Both the position numbers and the translations under genes were made by a program. This document shows positions 33,793 through 46,170 of a stretch of 64,000 nucleotides of DNA, one piece after another (position 1 is the first letter of the stretch; each line of letters opens with the position of its first letter). Under the pieces are notes generated by a model. It saw only the letters and a program-made list of their open reading frames with translations, had not been told where the DNA came from and did no database searches. This DNA comes from Albophoma yamanashiensis (lineage: Eukaryota; Ascomycota; Sordariomycetes; Hypocreales; Ophiocordycipitaceae): contig BCKH01000005.1 of NCBI GenBank assembly GCA_001600555.1, positions 310,001 through 374,000 on the forward strand. The letters run 5' to 3'.

Positions 33793-35006
33793 GTTTGATA
33801 CTCGGAAGACGACTCTGCGACTTGGTCTTTTGCCTCATTCGGACAGGGCGGTCGTTGTGTGGTGGACGCTGAAGGCCGACCGACGTGTCGCAACGGGAGC
33901 TAGAGGGCATTGAAGATGGAAACCCGGGACGTTATGCCTCTTGAATGCACCTGCCAAGACTCATACTGTAGGAGAGTTTGATACGGTGCCTTCAACGCGG
34001 CCGGCAAGCACGCCATTCCAGCTTAGGGGGACAGAGCGGTGGCGAGCAGGACCAAGCTTACCGAGCTTAGACTGGGTAAATGTGCATCGACATTATGACT
34101 CTGCGTCCTTTGCGAGAATATCCCATCGCACATGCCAATGTCCAGAGTCACGCAAGGGTCGGCCGGGCCAGCAGAGTGCTGCCGCTGGCTTGCCGGAGGA
34201 GCATTTAACTAGAAATTGAAAGACGCGCGGCCTTCAGTTGCCTGGGAATATCGCTTGGCGACTTTTCATCTTACCGCGTCGCACAACGAGATGGTGTCAC
34301 GTCTCGGTTACTTGAAGTGCCGAGAGGGTTGCGAGCAGTGAGCAGCTTCCCTTCTCCGATTTGGTAGAGGGGTCGAAAGCCAAGGTCGCGATCAACCAAA
34401 AAAAAAAAAAAAGTCTCACTGTCTATTTTGAGAGACATCGTCCTCCAGATGCAGTCAATGTCGCCTGCAGGAGCAGAAGGACTTGGAGGCGCTGGAGGTG
34501 AGAGAGCCCGACAACACGGGAATGAAAGTTCATCGAGCCCCACCTTCGCCCGGAAGGCGCAGAGTCTGACAATGGCGATCACTGAGTGGCCGCCAGCGGT
34601 GCGCCACACAGGGGACGGCCGCCCCTATTGGAGCGCGAACGTCGGACGCAAGACCTCGTGTGCAAAGGCCGTGGATCGTGAGTCGTGACACTCGTCAACG
34701 GCTCCTGTACACCGTAAGGCACGGCCTCATCGCACTGCAGCCGAGGACTCATGAGCAGCGCTGGATGAGCTGATGAGCGGAAACGCCGGGCCTGACGCTT
34801 GCCCACCTCCCACCGTCCGTGTCGCCTTCCATTCCCTGTGATGCGCCCCCGCGGCAACCGTCTCTGAGTCTCGTGCTCCTGCCGCGATGACGCAGTGGTT
34901 ACCAAGAAGCCTGCGCTGGAGAATTCGGCCCCGTCCCGCGAGCCTTCGCACCCTTTCATCGCTCTGCTCGAGCCAGCCAGAGACGCGACCCAGAGCGAGC
35001 GTCAAC
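33793..35006. other. Intergenic with a 15-bp A-run
   Basis: About 1.2 kb between two divergent genes. A run of 15 A lies at 34398-34412. Only short overlapping frames are present; probably promoters and leaders of both genes. Confidence 0.5.
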
Positions 35007-36433
35007 ATGGCCAAGGGTGAGTGACGCCATTCCAATCCTGCATCCAGGCGCCCGACGCCCGCTGACGCTGACCTTGGCGAAGCTACAGTCAACGGCCGTC
35101 GCGCGTACCTCCAAGACCTCGATGTCTGGAAACGTGCCCCCGTCCTTACGGGGACCACCCAGTTTGAGCCCCGGCCGGATGTGAAGAACATCATGGTCAC
35201 CGGAGGCGCGGGTTTCATGTGAGTTGGTTCCTCACTCGGGCATGGCGTGATGCAGCCGATCACTAACCAACGCAGCGCGTCCTGGGTCGTTCGGCATCTC
35301 ACACTCACCTACCCGCAAGCCTACAACATCGTCTCTTTTGACAAGCTGGACTACTGCTCCGCGCTCAACAACACCCGGGTCCTCAATGATAAACGCAACT
35401 TCACCTTCTACCACGGCGACCTGACCAACCCCTCCGAGGTCCTCGATTGCATGGAGCGCTATGGAATCGACACCGTTCTTCACTTTGCAGCCCAGTCACA
35501 CGTGGACCTCAGCTTTGGCAACTCGTACGGCTTTACCCAGGCCAACGTCTACGGCACGCACGTCCTCCTCGAGAGCGCCAAGAAGGTCGGTGTCGAACGC
35601 TTCGTCCACGTGTCCACCGACGAGGTCTACGGCGAAGTCAAGGAAGATGACGATGAGCTCCTCGAGTCCAGCATCCTCGCGCCGACCAACCCGTATGCCG
35701 CTAGCAAGGCGGCCGCGGAGATGCTGGTCCAGTCCTACCACAAAAGCTTCAAGCTCCCGACCATTATCGTCCGGAGCAATAACGTCTACGGGCCGCATCA
35801 GTATCCCGAAAGTGAGTGCTTCCGTCCATAGGCCCGAGGAAGTGGTCGTTTCCGATATGAGTCAAGTGCTAAGACGTTGAAGAAATCATCGCAAAATTTG
35901 CCTCCCTCCTCAACAGGGGCCGGCCGGTGGTGCTGCACGGCGACGGCAGCCCGACTCGGCGGTATCTGTACGCGGGGGATGCGGCGGATGCCTTCGACAC
36001 CATCCTCCACAAGGGCCATGTGGGACAAATTTACAACGTCGGCTCCTCGGACGAGATCTCCAATCTGGAGCTCAGCTACAAGATCCTCGATGCAATGGGC
36101 ATCGAGCCCGACAACCCGGAGCGCTTGCGCAAGTGGATCAAGTACACCGACGACAGGCCGTTCAACGATCGCAGGTACGCGGTGGACGGGACCAAGCTGC
36201 GGAAGCTGGGCTGGGAGCAAAGAACGAAGTTTGCTGAGGGTCTGCGGACCACAGTGGACTGGTACCGACAATTCGGAGAGACGTGGTGGGGAGACATTAG
36301 CCATGTCTTGACGCCATTCCCCATCGTAAGCGAGGGCGAGGTAATGCCAGACGACGCACACTCCGAGAAGGATGAGCCCCCGCTGCCTGGCGACGAATGC
36401 CACTCGACGATAAAGAAGACGGACTCTGGCTAA
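35007..36433 (+). CDS. NAD-dependent nucleotide-sugar 4,6-dehydratase (RmlB-like; likely UDP-glucose 4,6-dehydratase)
   Basis: Exons 35007-35016, 35089-35218, 35276-35811 and 35883-36433 give 1,227 nt (408 aa). The first coding exon is only 10 bp. The Rossmann fingerprint reads VTGGAGFIAS at about residues 40-49; the third glycine of GxxGxxG is Ala, and intron 2 splits the preceding Ile codon. Catalytic TDE is at 161-163 (STDEVYGE) and YxxxK at Y187/K191 (NPYAASK). NVYGPHQYPE and RRYLYAGDAADAFD are typical of the RmlB branch of extended SDRs. The enzyme dehydrates dTDP- or UDP-glucose to the 4-keto-6-deoxy sugar, the first step to rhamnose-type sugars. Fungal enzymes of this branch are reported to use UDP-glucose. 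The C-terminal ~40 residues are polar. No partner epimerase/reductase gene is adjacent. Confidence 0.9.
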
Positions 36434-37300
36434 AATGGCCAACCTCATGACGAATGTTGACTTGCGAATGCCAGTTGTTGACATGATATTTCTACACCGC
36501 TGGCAATGAACAGACCCATATACCAATTTATAGACGAGTAGACCAATGAAGCTTTAAAATTAAAGCAGAATTTCAGCGAGAGGCAACATTCAATGCGGCA
36601 GTGGTGCATCGGTCGAGCCAAGTCGGGTTATACGCCAACGAATTCGGCTGAGGCGTTACGAATTGATGAATCCATGGAAATATCTATGGCCACGCATAGA
36701 GATTCGTTGCCGTGATAGAATTCTCAAAGGTGTGATGTAAATAGCAGAGCACGAAGTGTAAGGAACTTGGGATTCAGACCCCACCAGCCGTTTCGTGTGT
36801 GTGAGGTTTGTGAATAGGGCAAACTAACAAGATGGAAGGCCGGGTCGATGATAATAGAGACCGCTTCCGTGCCTTATCATGCACTTCGAAGCGGGGATGA
36901 CGGGGGGTGTATAACTGCATTGGCTGAGCCGTAATCGACTTCAGAAAGATGCGATGATCACACCCAAGCCAACACGTCTACAGTTGCCTTGCGCCGCCAG
37001 ATGTCACCAGTAACGATTGCAAGCTTGACAACTTCAGTGTGCACAAAATGACTGTTCACTCAGGCCAGGAAGAAGTGAGTCGCCAAGTCGCGAAGCCTGC
37101 GTCCAGCATTGGCGTGAGACGGCCCAATTCGGGCAGCTTGCGCGGCGCTGCAGCTGGTTGCAGAACCAACATCCCTTACGCCATCGCCCCTGCTCTCCTC
37201 TCTTAAGTACCGTCGAACACGTTCAGATCGAATCCACACCTGTCTCTATTTCGAACAGATGTGTATCTCCAGCCTGGATTTGTACCAGTGACTGTTCGTC
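36434..37300. other. Intergenic, nothing recognised
   Basis: 867 bp of moderate GC upstream of the ABC transporter, with a lower-GC stretch at about 36500-36760. No convincing frame or repeat. Confidence 0.5.
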
Positions 37301-40300
37301 ATGGACATTCTTCGCGCCTGTCCGCCCAATGGCGACGACCAGTTCAGTCCTCGCGTCGACATCGCTTGCCGCTCCTTCGACTTTTCGCTGCTCTTCGAGG
37401 ACGCCATTTTCATAACCCTTCCGGCTGCCGTGTTTCTGCTGTTTCTGCCATTGAGGCTCGGGTCATTATGCAAGGCCTCCATTAAAGTGACCTCGTTAAG
37501 GTTGGCGACCTGGAAACTGGTATACTCGTACCCCAATATCTCGCTATCAGTTCAGATGGCTAATGCTGCCACGCAAAGTCTCTGCTTGCGCTTCTCTTAG
37601 TCTTTAACACAATCTTCCTTGTGCTTCGTTTGAGAGATGATCATCTGTATACTCGTTTGAGTGTTGCCTCCGGTGTCATTTCCGTGGCTGCAGTGCTGGC
37701 GGCTGGCGTTCTCTCGTTCATCGAGGACCAACGCTCACTGCATCCCTCGGATATCTTGGTCCTCTACTTCTCAGCGTCAACCCTCTTGGCATTGCCCCGT
37801 TTGCGCTCACTGTGGCTTGTCAACACAGAAAACACTTCAGTGAGAGCCATCTGGATCCTCATCTTCTTCATCAACGCATTGGTCGTGTTCGCCGAATCTG
37901 TGCGAAAGACCAGGATCCTGCAGCCGTCGTATAAGAACATAGCCACGGAACAGACAACAAGCTTCTGGAGCCGGAGCTTCTTTGTGTGGCTTCTTCCATT
38001 CTTTAAGATGGGGTATTCCAAGAATCTCGATCTCGACGATCTGCCCCATTTCAGCGAGGAGTTGCAAGAAGCAGCCACCTGGACAAAACTAGAGATTTCG
38101 TGGCAGAAAACTCACGGTCGGCATCGCCTCCTTCGCGCTGCATTCACGGCCAACCTGCGAACTTTTCTGTCTGCTGTCGCGCCACGCCTTGCTCTGTCGG
38201 CGTTTACGCTATGTCAGCCGTTTCTAATCGAATCGTCGGTGACGTACCTGGGCACGCGTGACCACGAGGAAGACTCCCGACATGGTCAAGCCTTGGTCGG
38301 GGCTTTTGTTCTCGTCTACTTGGGAATTGCTGTGCGTTGCCCTCTTGCAGGACGCTCAAGGTATTCCCGCTGTTCTAACTTGATGTTTTCAGGTATCTAG
38401 GGCATTGTACTGGCGGCAAACCTACCGCATGATGGCAAGACTTCGCGCTGGACTTGTGTCCAAGATTTACCGGCACACCACTACGCTGCAAGCTGTCAAG
38501 GTGAAGGACTCGGCAGCAATAACACTAATGGGTACAGACGTGGAACGAATTGTTCAGTCGTTGAGGTTGGTTCACGAAATCTGGGCGTCGGTCCTCGAAG
38601 TGGGCATCGCGGTTTGGCTCTTGGCTCGTCACATCTCCGCAGCATCTGTGGTGCCCCTGATAGTGTGTCTTGGTAAGTATCTCGCTTTAGAATCTGCTTT
38701 GTTCTAAGCCGTGAATGATCCGCCTCGGTTCTTACAAGCTGACAACTATGGCAGCGTCAGTAGCAGGAGCATCGCGAGTAGGGGCTCTTTTCGGCCCGGC
38801 TCAAAAAGCTTGGGTTGGACGCGTGCAAACAAGGGTTGCCGTCACAGCTAGCATGCTCGGTGACATGAAGGCCGTGAAGATGCTAGGTCTTTCTGAAGTA
38901 TTGAGGAACGTCGTCTCTAAACTGCGGGCGCTCGAGTTACAGACTTCCGAAAAGTTTCGCAGCATACTCATATGGCAAATACTCGTCGGTAGGTATCCAA
39001 GCCACTCGACACCCATGTCGTGAAAAGGTGTTAACAACATGAGTTTAGGGAATGCGCCTGCTGTCATTGCGCCGTTTGCGACCTTTGTTACATACGCCAT
39101 CATGTCCAAGATAAATCAGGACGAGACGCTCCTATCAGCCCAGGCTTTCGCCTCTCTATCCCTGATCAACCTCGCGACGAACCCTTTGACATATTTTTGC
39201 CAGGCTTTGCCGACTTGCATGCAGGCCGTCGCCTGCATTGAGCGAATAGAGAAGTACTGCTCTAAGAAGCCGGCTGAGGGGCCCTCGTCGCGAATTCATG
39301 ATTCCTTCCCAGACGCCACAGGTCGCAGTCTGGAGATGAGACGTATCGAATCGAGGCCTGTTCCGGACGAAGCGCTCATTTCATTTACCGCAGCCGACAT
39401 CTCCTGGTCCAGGGAAACACCTGGCTCCACCCTGCACGGCTTGAACTTGACCATTCGTTCGGGATTCACCGCTGTCGTCGGCCCGGTCGCGTCAGGAAAG
39501 TCTACCCTACTCGCGGCTCTCATCGGAGAGACGACACTAAAGCGAGGAGTCATGACTGATGCCCTTTCGGGTGTAGCCTTTTGCCCTCAGAGCCCCTGGA
39601 TAATTGATCACACTATCCAGCGTAATATCATTGGAAACTCGGTCTTCGATGAGAAATGGTACAACTTCTCTATCGACTGCTGCTGTCTCCGGGAGGACTT
39701 GGAGAGACTACCCCAGGGTGATCAGTCCGAAGCCGGCAGCAATGGCGCTTCGCTGAGTGGTGGGCAGCGCCAACGAGTGGTATGCACTTCTTGACCTGGT
39801 TCCCTGTAGCCGTCCATGCTAACATCGTACAGGCTTTGGCACGGGCTGTCTACTCTAGACTTCCAATCGTAATCATGGACGATGTCACGAGCGGATTTGA
39901 CAACAAGACGACCTCCACGATCGTTTCGAACCTGTTTGGAAGAGCTGGCCACTTCCGAAAGGCGGGGATAGCCGTGATTCTTGCCACACATAACCGTAAG
40001 TTTGGTTCTCCTAGAATTTTTCTCGGCTCTTCTCACCTAGATGTAGAGCAACTTCTTGCTCAAATGGAGTATATTGTCATCATGGACGGCGGTAGACTCG
40101 CAGACTACGGCTCGTACACTGAAGTTTCATCAAGGTCGGCTGCTTTGCTTGGGCAGGTGAAAGTGGTAGAGGACTTATCCCGACCTAACACTGACGGCAT
40201 TGCGAACATCAATGAGAATCCCACCACGGGACAGCCATCTGCAGCCGCAGTCACTTCTGGGAAGATTCTTGGCGTGAGCACGGCAGCGAGGCGAAGCGGC

Positions 40301-42334
40301 AACTGGTCGGTCTACGCATACTACACTCGCAGTGCTGGTGCCACATCGGTAATTTTCTGGGCATTATCTACTGTCATAGGCGCCGTTGCCACAAATTATA
40401 CGAGTGGGTTGATTGAGGAACACCGGTGGAGATTGAGGCTAACAGCTTGTTCAGCACTGTGGATTCAGAGATGGACAACGGCCAACGAAGAGGAGCCAAA
40501 CCAAAACCTTGGCTTATACCTGGGCGTGTATGCCCTGTTGGTCGTGTTGTCTACGGCCGGAGTGGCTGGCGAGTGTTGGTGAGTCGTCTTTGGCATGCTT
40601 AGCTCTTGTCAAACAAAATATTCAACGTCCTGGCTAGGGTATTCTTCATCAAAATCATCAACAACACGGCTCTTCAGCTCCATGCAGACCTTCTCCGTAC
40701 AACCCTCAGGTATGTGCGAAGATCAGTTGCTTTACGTCAATGTCCAATCTTACAGCTGGCGTTGCAGAGCACCATTCGATTTCTTCCAGCGAACCGACAT
40801 CGGTGCCATCACGAATCGGTTCAGCCAAGACATGGACCTCATCGATATGACACTTCCCTCCCAAGCAATCCAATTCACCACAGGTCTGCGCCTCGCTCCC
40901 GCCATGAATGCGATATACTCATCGAATTGCAGGTGCCACATCCTGTGCCGTGCAGCTTATCATCATCTGCATCCTCGGCAAATATTTCGCTGCGGCCATC
41001 CCGCCGTTAGTAGGTGTTCTGTTCGTTATTCAGCGGTACTACCTCCGTACGTCGCGGCAGGTTCGTCTCATGGACATTGAGGCCAAGGCTCCAATATACA
41101 AGCACTTTATCGAGACGGTGCAAGGAGTGGCCAGTATTCGGGCATTCCGATGGTCCTCGTCCTTCCACGACTATAACAGTGAGATGTTGAATCGGTCGCA
41201 GAAGCCATTCTACATGCTCTTCTGCGTGCAGCAATGGCTGGCTCTGGTGCTTGACCTCATCGTCGGGGCTATTGCCGTCGTCATCATCGCCATAGCCACG
41301 TCTCTCACCAGTAGCATCAGTGCCGGTGGCCTCGGCGTTTCTCTGGTTCTGGTACTGGACTTCAATATGCTCCTGACCCAGACCGTGCAGGCGTGGACGA
41401 AGCTCGAGACGTCGATTGGGGCTGTAGCTCGGGTGCAGCAGTTCCTGCAAGAAACACCGTCGGAGCCAGATGGAGCGCTGCCCCCGTCTGCGGACTGGCC
41501 GTCGCGGGGAGCCGTCCAGATCCATCAACTGACAGCTAGCTACGGGTGCGGTATTCTTGCCACTTGCGTATCTTGCTCTCTGGAAAACTGACGATGATGC
41601 TTGCATAGACCGGACTCTCCGCCAGTGTTGAACAATTTCAGCCTGAACATCCTGCCGGGAGAAAAGATTGCTCTTTGCGGGGCTTCCGGGAGCGGCAAGT
41701 CGTCTCTCATCATGGCTTCCCTCCTCATGATGGAGCTGCGCCGGGGGCACATTACCATGGACAACGTAGACATATCAACGCTTCAAGGGACAGCTCTCCG
41801 TTCACGCATAAACGTCATTCCACAAGAGGCATTCTTTGTTCCCGGCACCGTCAGGTTCAATATTGATCGGCAAGACGGCGCATCCGACGACGCCATGACG
41901 AACGCGCTACAAAAGGTTGGGCTGTGGACCAAGATTTGCGCTGGCGGAGGACTGGACGCGGACTTGGAGACATCGGAATGGTCGCATGGCGAGAGACAGC
42001 TGCTCTCTCTGGCGAGAGCGATGCTAACCCCCAGCAAGATTCTCATCATGGACGAAGCCACGAGCAGGTAAGGCGAGCCTGGGCGTATTGGGGAATGCTT
42101 TTCTGACCCTCTCGCAGCGTCGACGAGCATACCGAGGCCATCATGCAGGAAGTCATAGATACAGAGTTCAAGCAGCAAACGGTAATCTCGGTACTCCACC
42201 GATTTCGATACATCGACCACTTCGACCGGGTCGCGGTGCTGGAGCGCGGACAACTGGTCGAGTGCGACACGCCGGCGAGGCTGCTCGAGCGGCCGTCGGC
42301 CTTTGGGGGGCTTTACCGTGCCCATGGACAGTAG
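37301..42334 (+). CDS. ABCC-subfamily (MRP-like) ABC transporter, 1,447 aa, 13 exons
   Basis: Exons: 37301-37519, 37579-38331, 38393-38672, 38755-38988, 39049-39779, 39833-39995, 40041-40403, 40455-40578, 40638-40709, 40768-40883, 40933-41545, 41609-42067, 42118-42334 (4,344 nt). The N-terminus is a hydrophobic TMD0 (motif FLLFLPLRLG). A first TMD and NBD1 follow: Walker A GPVASGKST with K646, signature LSGGQRQ at 731, Walker B IVIMDD. A second TMD is followed by NBD2: Walker A GASGSGKSS with K1253, IMDEATS with E1372. The NBD2 signature is diverged (WSHGERQ at 1347-1353). TMD1 contains the fungal ABCC motif RVAVTASMLGDMKAVKMLGL. NBD1 lacks the catalytic Glu after Walker B, as usual in ABCC proteins. 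The substrate is unknown; plasma or vacuolar membrane export of conjugates or metabolites is likely. Exon 10 could also start at 40756 (tandem acceptor, +4 aa). Confidence 0.92.
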
Positions 42335-43947
42335 GAATACTCGCAATGCCGTAGTTCGTACGGAGTGCTCCGTGTAGCCCCGGGGTTTGGTACGGTAGCG
42401 AGATCTCAAGAGACGTGTCATTTGCACCTGGCGATGCGTGGCGCATCCTTCCTTGCTCTAAGCTCCGCTTCAGCTGCCGTGCTGTCCATATCCACTCGTA
42501 ATTGTACGTGGCTCAATCCATTGGAACTCAGACAAACGAGAAAAGACAGGCGACCAACACCAGATATGTCGGGTGACCTTGGACGGGCAGTGTTGGGTGT
42601 TGGTTCATTCAGGCAGGTGAAGGAGGGTGGACACCTCACGGTCAGTTGGTCCCAGTGACGAGATGGCTGGCGCCGGGCCCGGCCCGCTGTTGGTGCCGCA
42701 CTAACAAAGGGCCGAGGGCGGCTGGCGGCGGCGGCGGCGGCGGTGGCGGGGGATACCTATTAGACGGCGGCGCCATCCAGGTAGCGCCCCGCGACCAGCG
42801 CTGTGTACCTGGACGAGTGCGAGTGTGTACCCGAGAGCTGTCTGTGCGCAGCCCGCGGAGAAGGCCAGGACAAGACCAAGACAACTCCGGACACACGGGC
42901 AGCGGCCGCGAAGGCACCACGACAAAAACCAGGAGGACGGAGAGGGGGGCGAGACCGAGGCGTCCCGAGGGGGCTCAGCCGCTCCCAGGAGACCGGTGGT
43001 TGGACGCGAGTGCCTGGCCCGGCTCTGCTTCATCTGCGGCTGCTGCAAGTCTCATTGGGCTGCGCGTCCCAAGAGCTGCTGGCGGTGCATCGGAGGCGCG
43101 CTAACGCCGTCGAGTTGGGGAGGAGATTGGGTGGGCGTGGCGGCACGGGCTTCGCGAGCCGGCAGAGCTGAGGAGGTGACTGGACGACTGCCGCGGCGCT
43201 CAGACGGCCGGCTGGTCCGCCCGAGGTACACCTTGTCGAGGCTACGGTGCTTGCGAGTACGAGTGCTTGCAGGCGCTAGGTCCTCGAGGCTGCCTGCCGG
43301 GCTGCAGGACGAGGCGGGCGAGATGCGACGGAGGAGCCGCCCTTGTTTGCCTGTACTCGTACGAGAGGTACTTGTAGGTAATTCCCAGTGGTCCGTCCTG
43401 ACGTCCCTGCTGCTGCTGCTGCGGTGGGCGTGGTGGCACGGGCCAGGTCGCATCCAGCGCACTGGACCCGTCGCACCGGGCTGGGCGGGACCCCGGTCGC
43501 CCCTCCCGCTGGTCCCAGCGACCCCGTTCCCGGATTTGCACACTGGAGCAGCGCTGGAGCATCCCGCCTGGCCCGCCCCGTGCTCTTGGGAAACTAGAAT
43601 GCGCCACCGACGACCAGCCAACGAGGCCCTCGCCGCTCACAACACCTTCACAGCCGTACTTGTACTTGTACGCTCGCATCTCCTCGCCGCCCCCGCTGCA
43701 TCTCGTTGCCATTGCCCGAATGGAATCGCCCGACCGCCTCCAGCGTTGGCCTGCTTGAGCATCGAGACGCCGCTCCACGCCCAACGTCCGCTGTCGATCC
43801 CCTCACTTATCCCAGCTCACACACCCGACCCCTCCAACGACTGCCTGCATCTGCCGAAGGTGCGAAATCACTCACGCGGATCTCATCTCTCCCCCGCCTC
43901 ATGCGCCGCTGATCTCGATCCGTAGTCCTGTGCTATGCCGCCGGCGA
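42335..43947. other. GC-rich intergenic region
   Basis: About 1.6 kb, with a (GGC)n run near 42722-42750. A long stop-free frame (42825-43925) is present, but its Arg/Pro/Ala bias and overlap with open frames on both strands indicate GC-driven chance. It probably holds the promoter and leader of the methyltransferase gene. Confidence 0.5.
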
Positions 43948-43973
43948 ATGTCACAGCCCCGAGTCTGCGATAG
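43935..43973 (+). promoter_or_regulatory. Short upstream ORF overlapping the methyltransferase start
   Basis: ATG at 43935 opens a 12-codon frame ending in TAG at 43971-43973. It overlaps, in another frame, the main ATG at 43948, so it could lower initiation at the main start. Whether the leader reaches this far is inferred. Confidence 0.45.
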
Positions 43974-45479
43974 GCCCGACCGCGGCCCTCTGACGGCCAA
44001 GAAGCGGCGGCTGGGGCAGATAGACGGCGCGCAACACACGCCCGGCGCCATGGGTGCCGATGACCGTTCGCCTTCACACGCCCAGACTCAAACGAGGCTC
44101 TCTAGCGACGGCACCATGAGCGAGGCAGCTCCCAGCGACGGCGCGCAGACGGCCATGACGAGCGTCGTCGGCACTGACGAGGAGGAGAATGAGCACCTGG
44201 ACCTTGACGCAGACCAACACGCCGAGACCGTGTCCATATCCGCCGTCAGCCATTATCCGCGTCCAAACAGCCCGCATGGGACGGCCATGCACTTCTACTT
44301 GGACGATGTGTAAGTGCGACCACGCTTGGCCTCCTCCAGCCCCCGCCTAGACCGTGCGAAACCGACTAACACGCGCTTCCGCCTCGCAGCGCCGCATCTA
44401 CTCGGTCGCTCTGGGTGCCGGACCTCGACTACCGCGAGATCCACGGCCGCCGCTACGCCAGAGAGTACTACATGCCCAACGACGAAATTGAGCAGCTTCG
44501 CCTGTCGCTGCAGCACCAGGTCTTCCTGCACCTCCTCGACGGCGAGCTCACGTGCGTGCCGCTCCATGACCCCAAGTACATGCTGGACATCGGGACGGGC
44601 ACCGGCGAGTGGCCCATCAGGATGGCCGAGCTGTTCCCCGACTGCGAGGTCGTTGGCACGGACATATCCGCCATCGCGGAGACCAAGAGCGTCCCCATGA
44701 ACGTCTTCTTCGAGATCGAGGACGCCGAGGAGTGGGACCGCCCCACGGACTACTACGACCTGATTCACTTCCGCTGCATGGAGGGCGCCTTCCGCGACTG
44801 GAGGTCCATCTACGACAGCGTCTACGACTCGCTGAAGCCCGGCGGCTGGATCGAGCTGATCGACTTTGACAGCATCGAGTCGGTCAAGATCTGGTTCACG
44901 GCCTTCTCCGAAGGGTCCCCCATCTACGACATGGCCGCCGACCTCGAGGTTGCCGCCGAGAGGGTGGGGAGGAGGCGCGGCATATCGCACATGGACCCGC
45001 AGCTGCTGACCGAGGCCGGCTTCGTCGACGTCCGCGTCACGGAGCACTCGATCCCGATGGAGGTGGGCGAGCAGTCGGCGGGGAAGCTCTGGCTGATATC
45101 GTGCCTGGACGGCCTCGAGGCCAACTGCCTGCGCCTGCTCACCTCGGTCATGGGCTGGGACCCGGACAAGTGCAAGCAGGCGTGCGAGCAGGCGGCGCGC
45201 GAGCTGGCGCAGCTGGCCAAGGACCCCGCCAAGGCCCAGGGCCTCGTGGTCAAGGCGCGCACCGTGGCGGCGATGAAGCCCATGGAAGCCCCCTCGAGGG
45301 CCTCGAGCCCGAGGGGGCCTCGCGAGCCGTCCGGCGACGACCGGCGGGCCGACGCGGCGGGTGGAACTGCTGAGCCCACGTCGGGGGTGCAATCTCATCC
45401 GGGAGCCGACGCTAACCCGTCCAGCGTCGAAGGGAAGGGTGATGCCTCCGCGTCAACTCCAGCCGAGCCTCTGCCGTAG
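43948..45479 (+). CDS. LaeA-like SAM-dependent methyltransferase, 483 aa
   Basis: Exon 1 (43948-44309) and exon 2 (44390-45479) are joined by an 80-bp intron (GTAAGT donor, CTAAC branch); 1,452 nt. The N-terminal ~120 residues are polar with an acidic stretch (GTDEEENEHLDLDAD). A class I methyltransferase core follows: WVPDLDYREIHGRRYAREYY, motif I LDIGTGTGEW (186-195), motif II region VVGTDISAI, and YDLIHFRCMEGAFRDW with LKPGGWIELIDFD. This layout matches the fungal LaeA-like family (TAM-type), which includes regulators and small-molecule methyltransferases; which of these applies cannot be read. The C-terminal ~70 residues are Pro/Ser/Gly-rich. No secondary-metabolite backbone gene is adjacent. 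A short uORF overlaps the start. Confidence 0.85.
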
Positions 45480-46170
45480 TTGGAGGTGCGTCCGAGGAGC
45501 ACGCGCAGGCCGGAGGGGCCACAGCTACAGCTATGCACCCATCGTCGGACCGGCTTCTGAGCGACTCCGAACCCTCCTGACGAACTTTCCCCCCATTCAC
45601 CAGCAAGCAAAGATTCCACCAGCAATATGGACTGTCGCAAAACATCAAACTATTCCCGCCGTTTGGGGGGCAGTGATGCCCTCGTGGGGTTGATCAACTC
45701 GACCGATGCATGGTGCCTGTGACGCAGGCAGGATTTGGCGTTCATGTTCAACGAAAACAAGTTTTACTTCTTTTTTATCATACCGTAATGTTGGTCTTTG
45801 CCGTGGGCTTATGATTTTGGGATGAGATGGAGCGCTTCATTGGGTAGGGTGCCTCGGCTGGCGTACATACGAGCGGGAGGACGAGAGCCAGCTGGCGTTG
45901 ACGACGAGGGGCGCGGGGCGAGAAATTGATGCATCGACGGCCGCAACGGCCATGTTCGTGCTTCTGACGATTGAATCCTGTGAGGGCAGCCCCGAGCTCG
46001 AACTATACGTGTGCCAAAGTAACTTCCAGTAGTCCGCTCCTCCGCATCAGGCGTTGCTACTAAGACGGGAAGGGCGGTGCCAAAATCTGCCCGAGTCCTT
46101 GCTGGCCCCACTGCAGCTGCTGCCGAGCCGCTTCGCTTAGCATGTGGCGGGAGACTCGAAGCATACAAAT
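45480..46170. other. Intergenic, nothing recognised
   Basis: 691 bp between the methyltransferase stop and the membrane-protein start. No convincing frame; a short T-run near 45768-45777. Confidence 0.5.

Noticed and set aside
35007..42334. Possible biosynthetic cluster (sugar dehydratase, ABC transporter, LaeA-like methyltransferase)
   Set aside because: No synthase, terpene cyclase, P450 or glycosyltransferase gene is nearby, so these look like unrelated neighbours.
42825..43925. 366-codon plus-strand frame upstream of the methyltransferase
   Set aside because: GC-rich sequence with open frames in several phases; no domain or splice logic.
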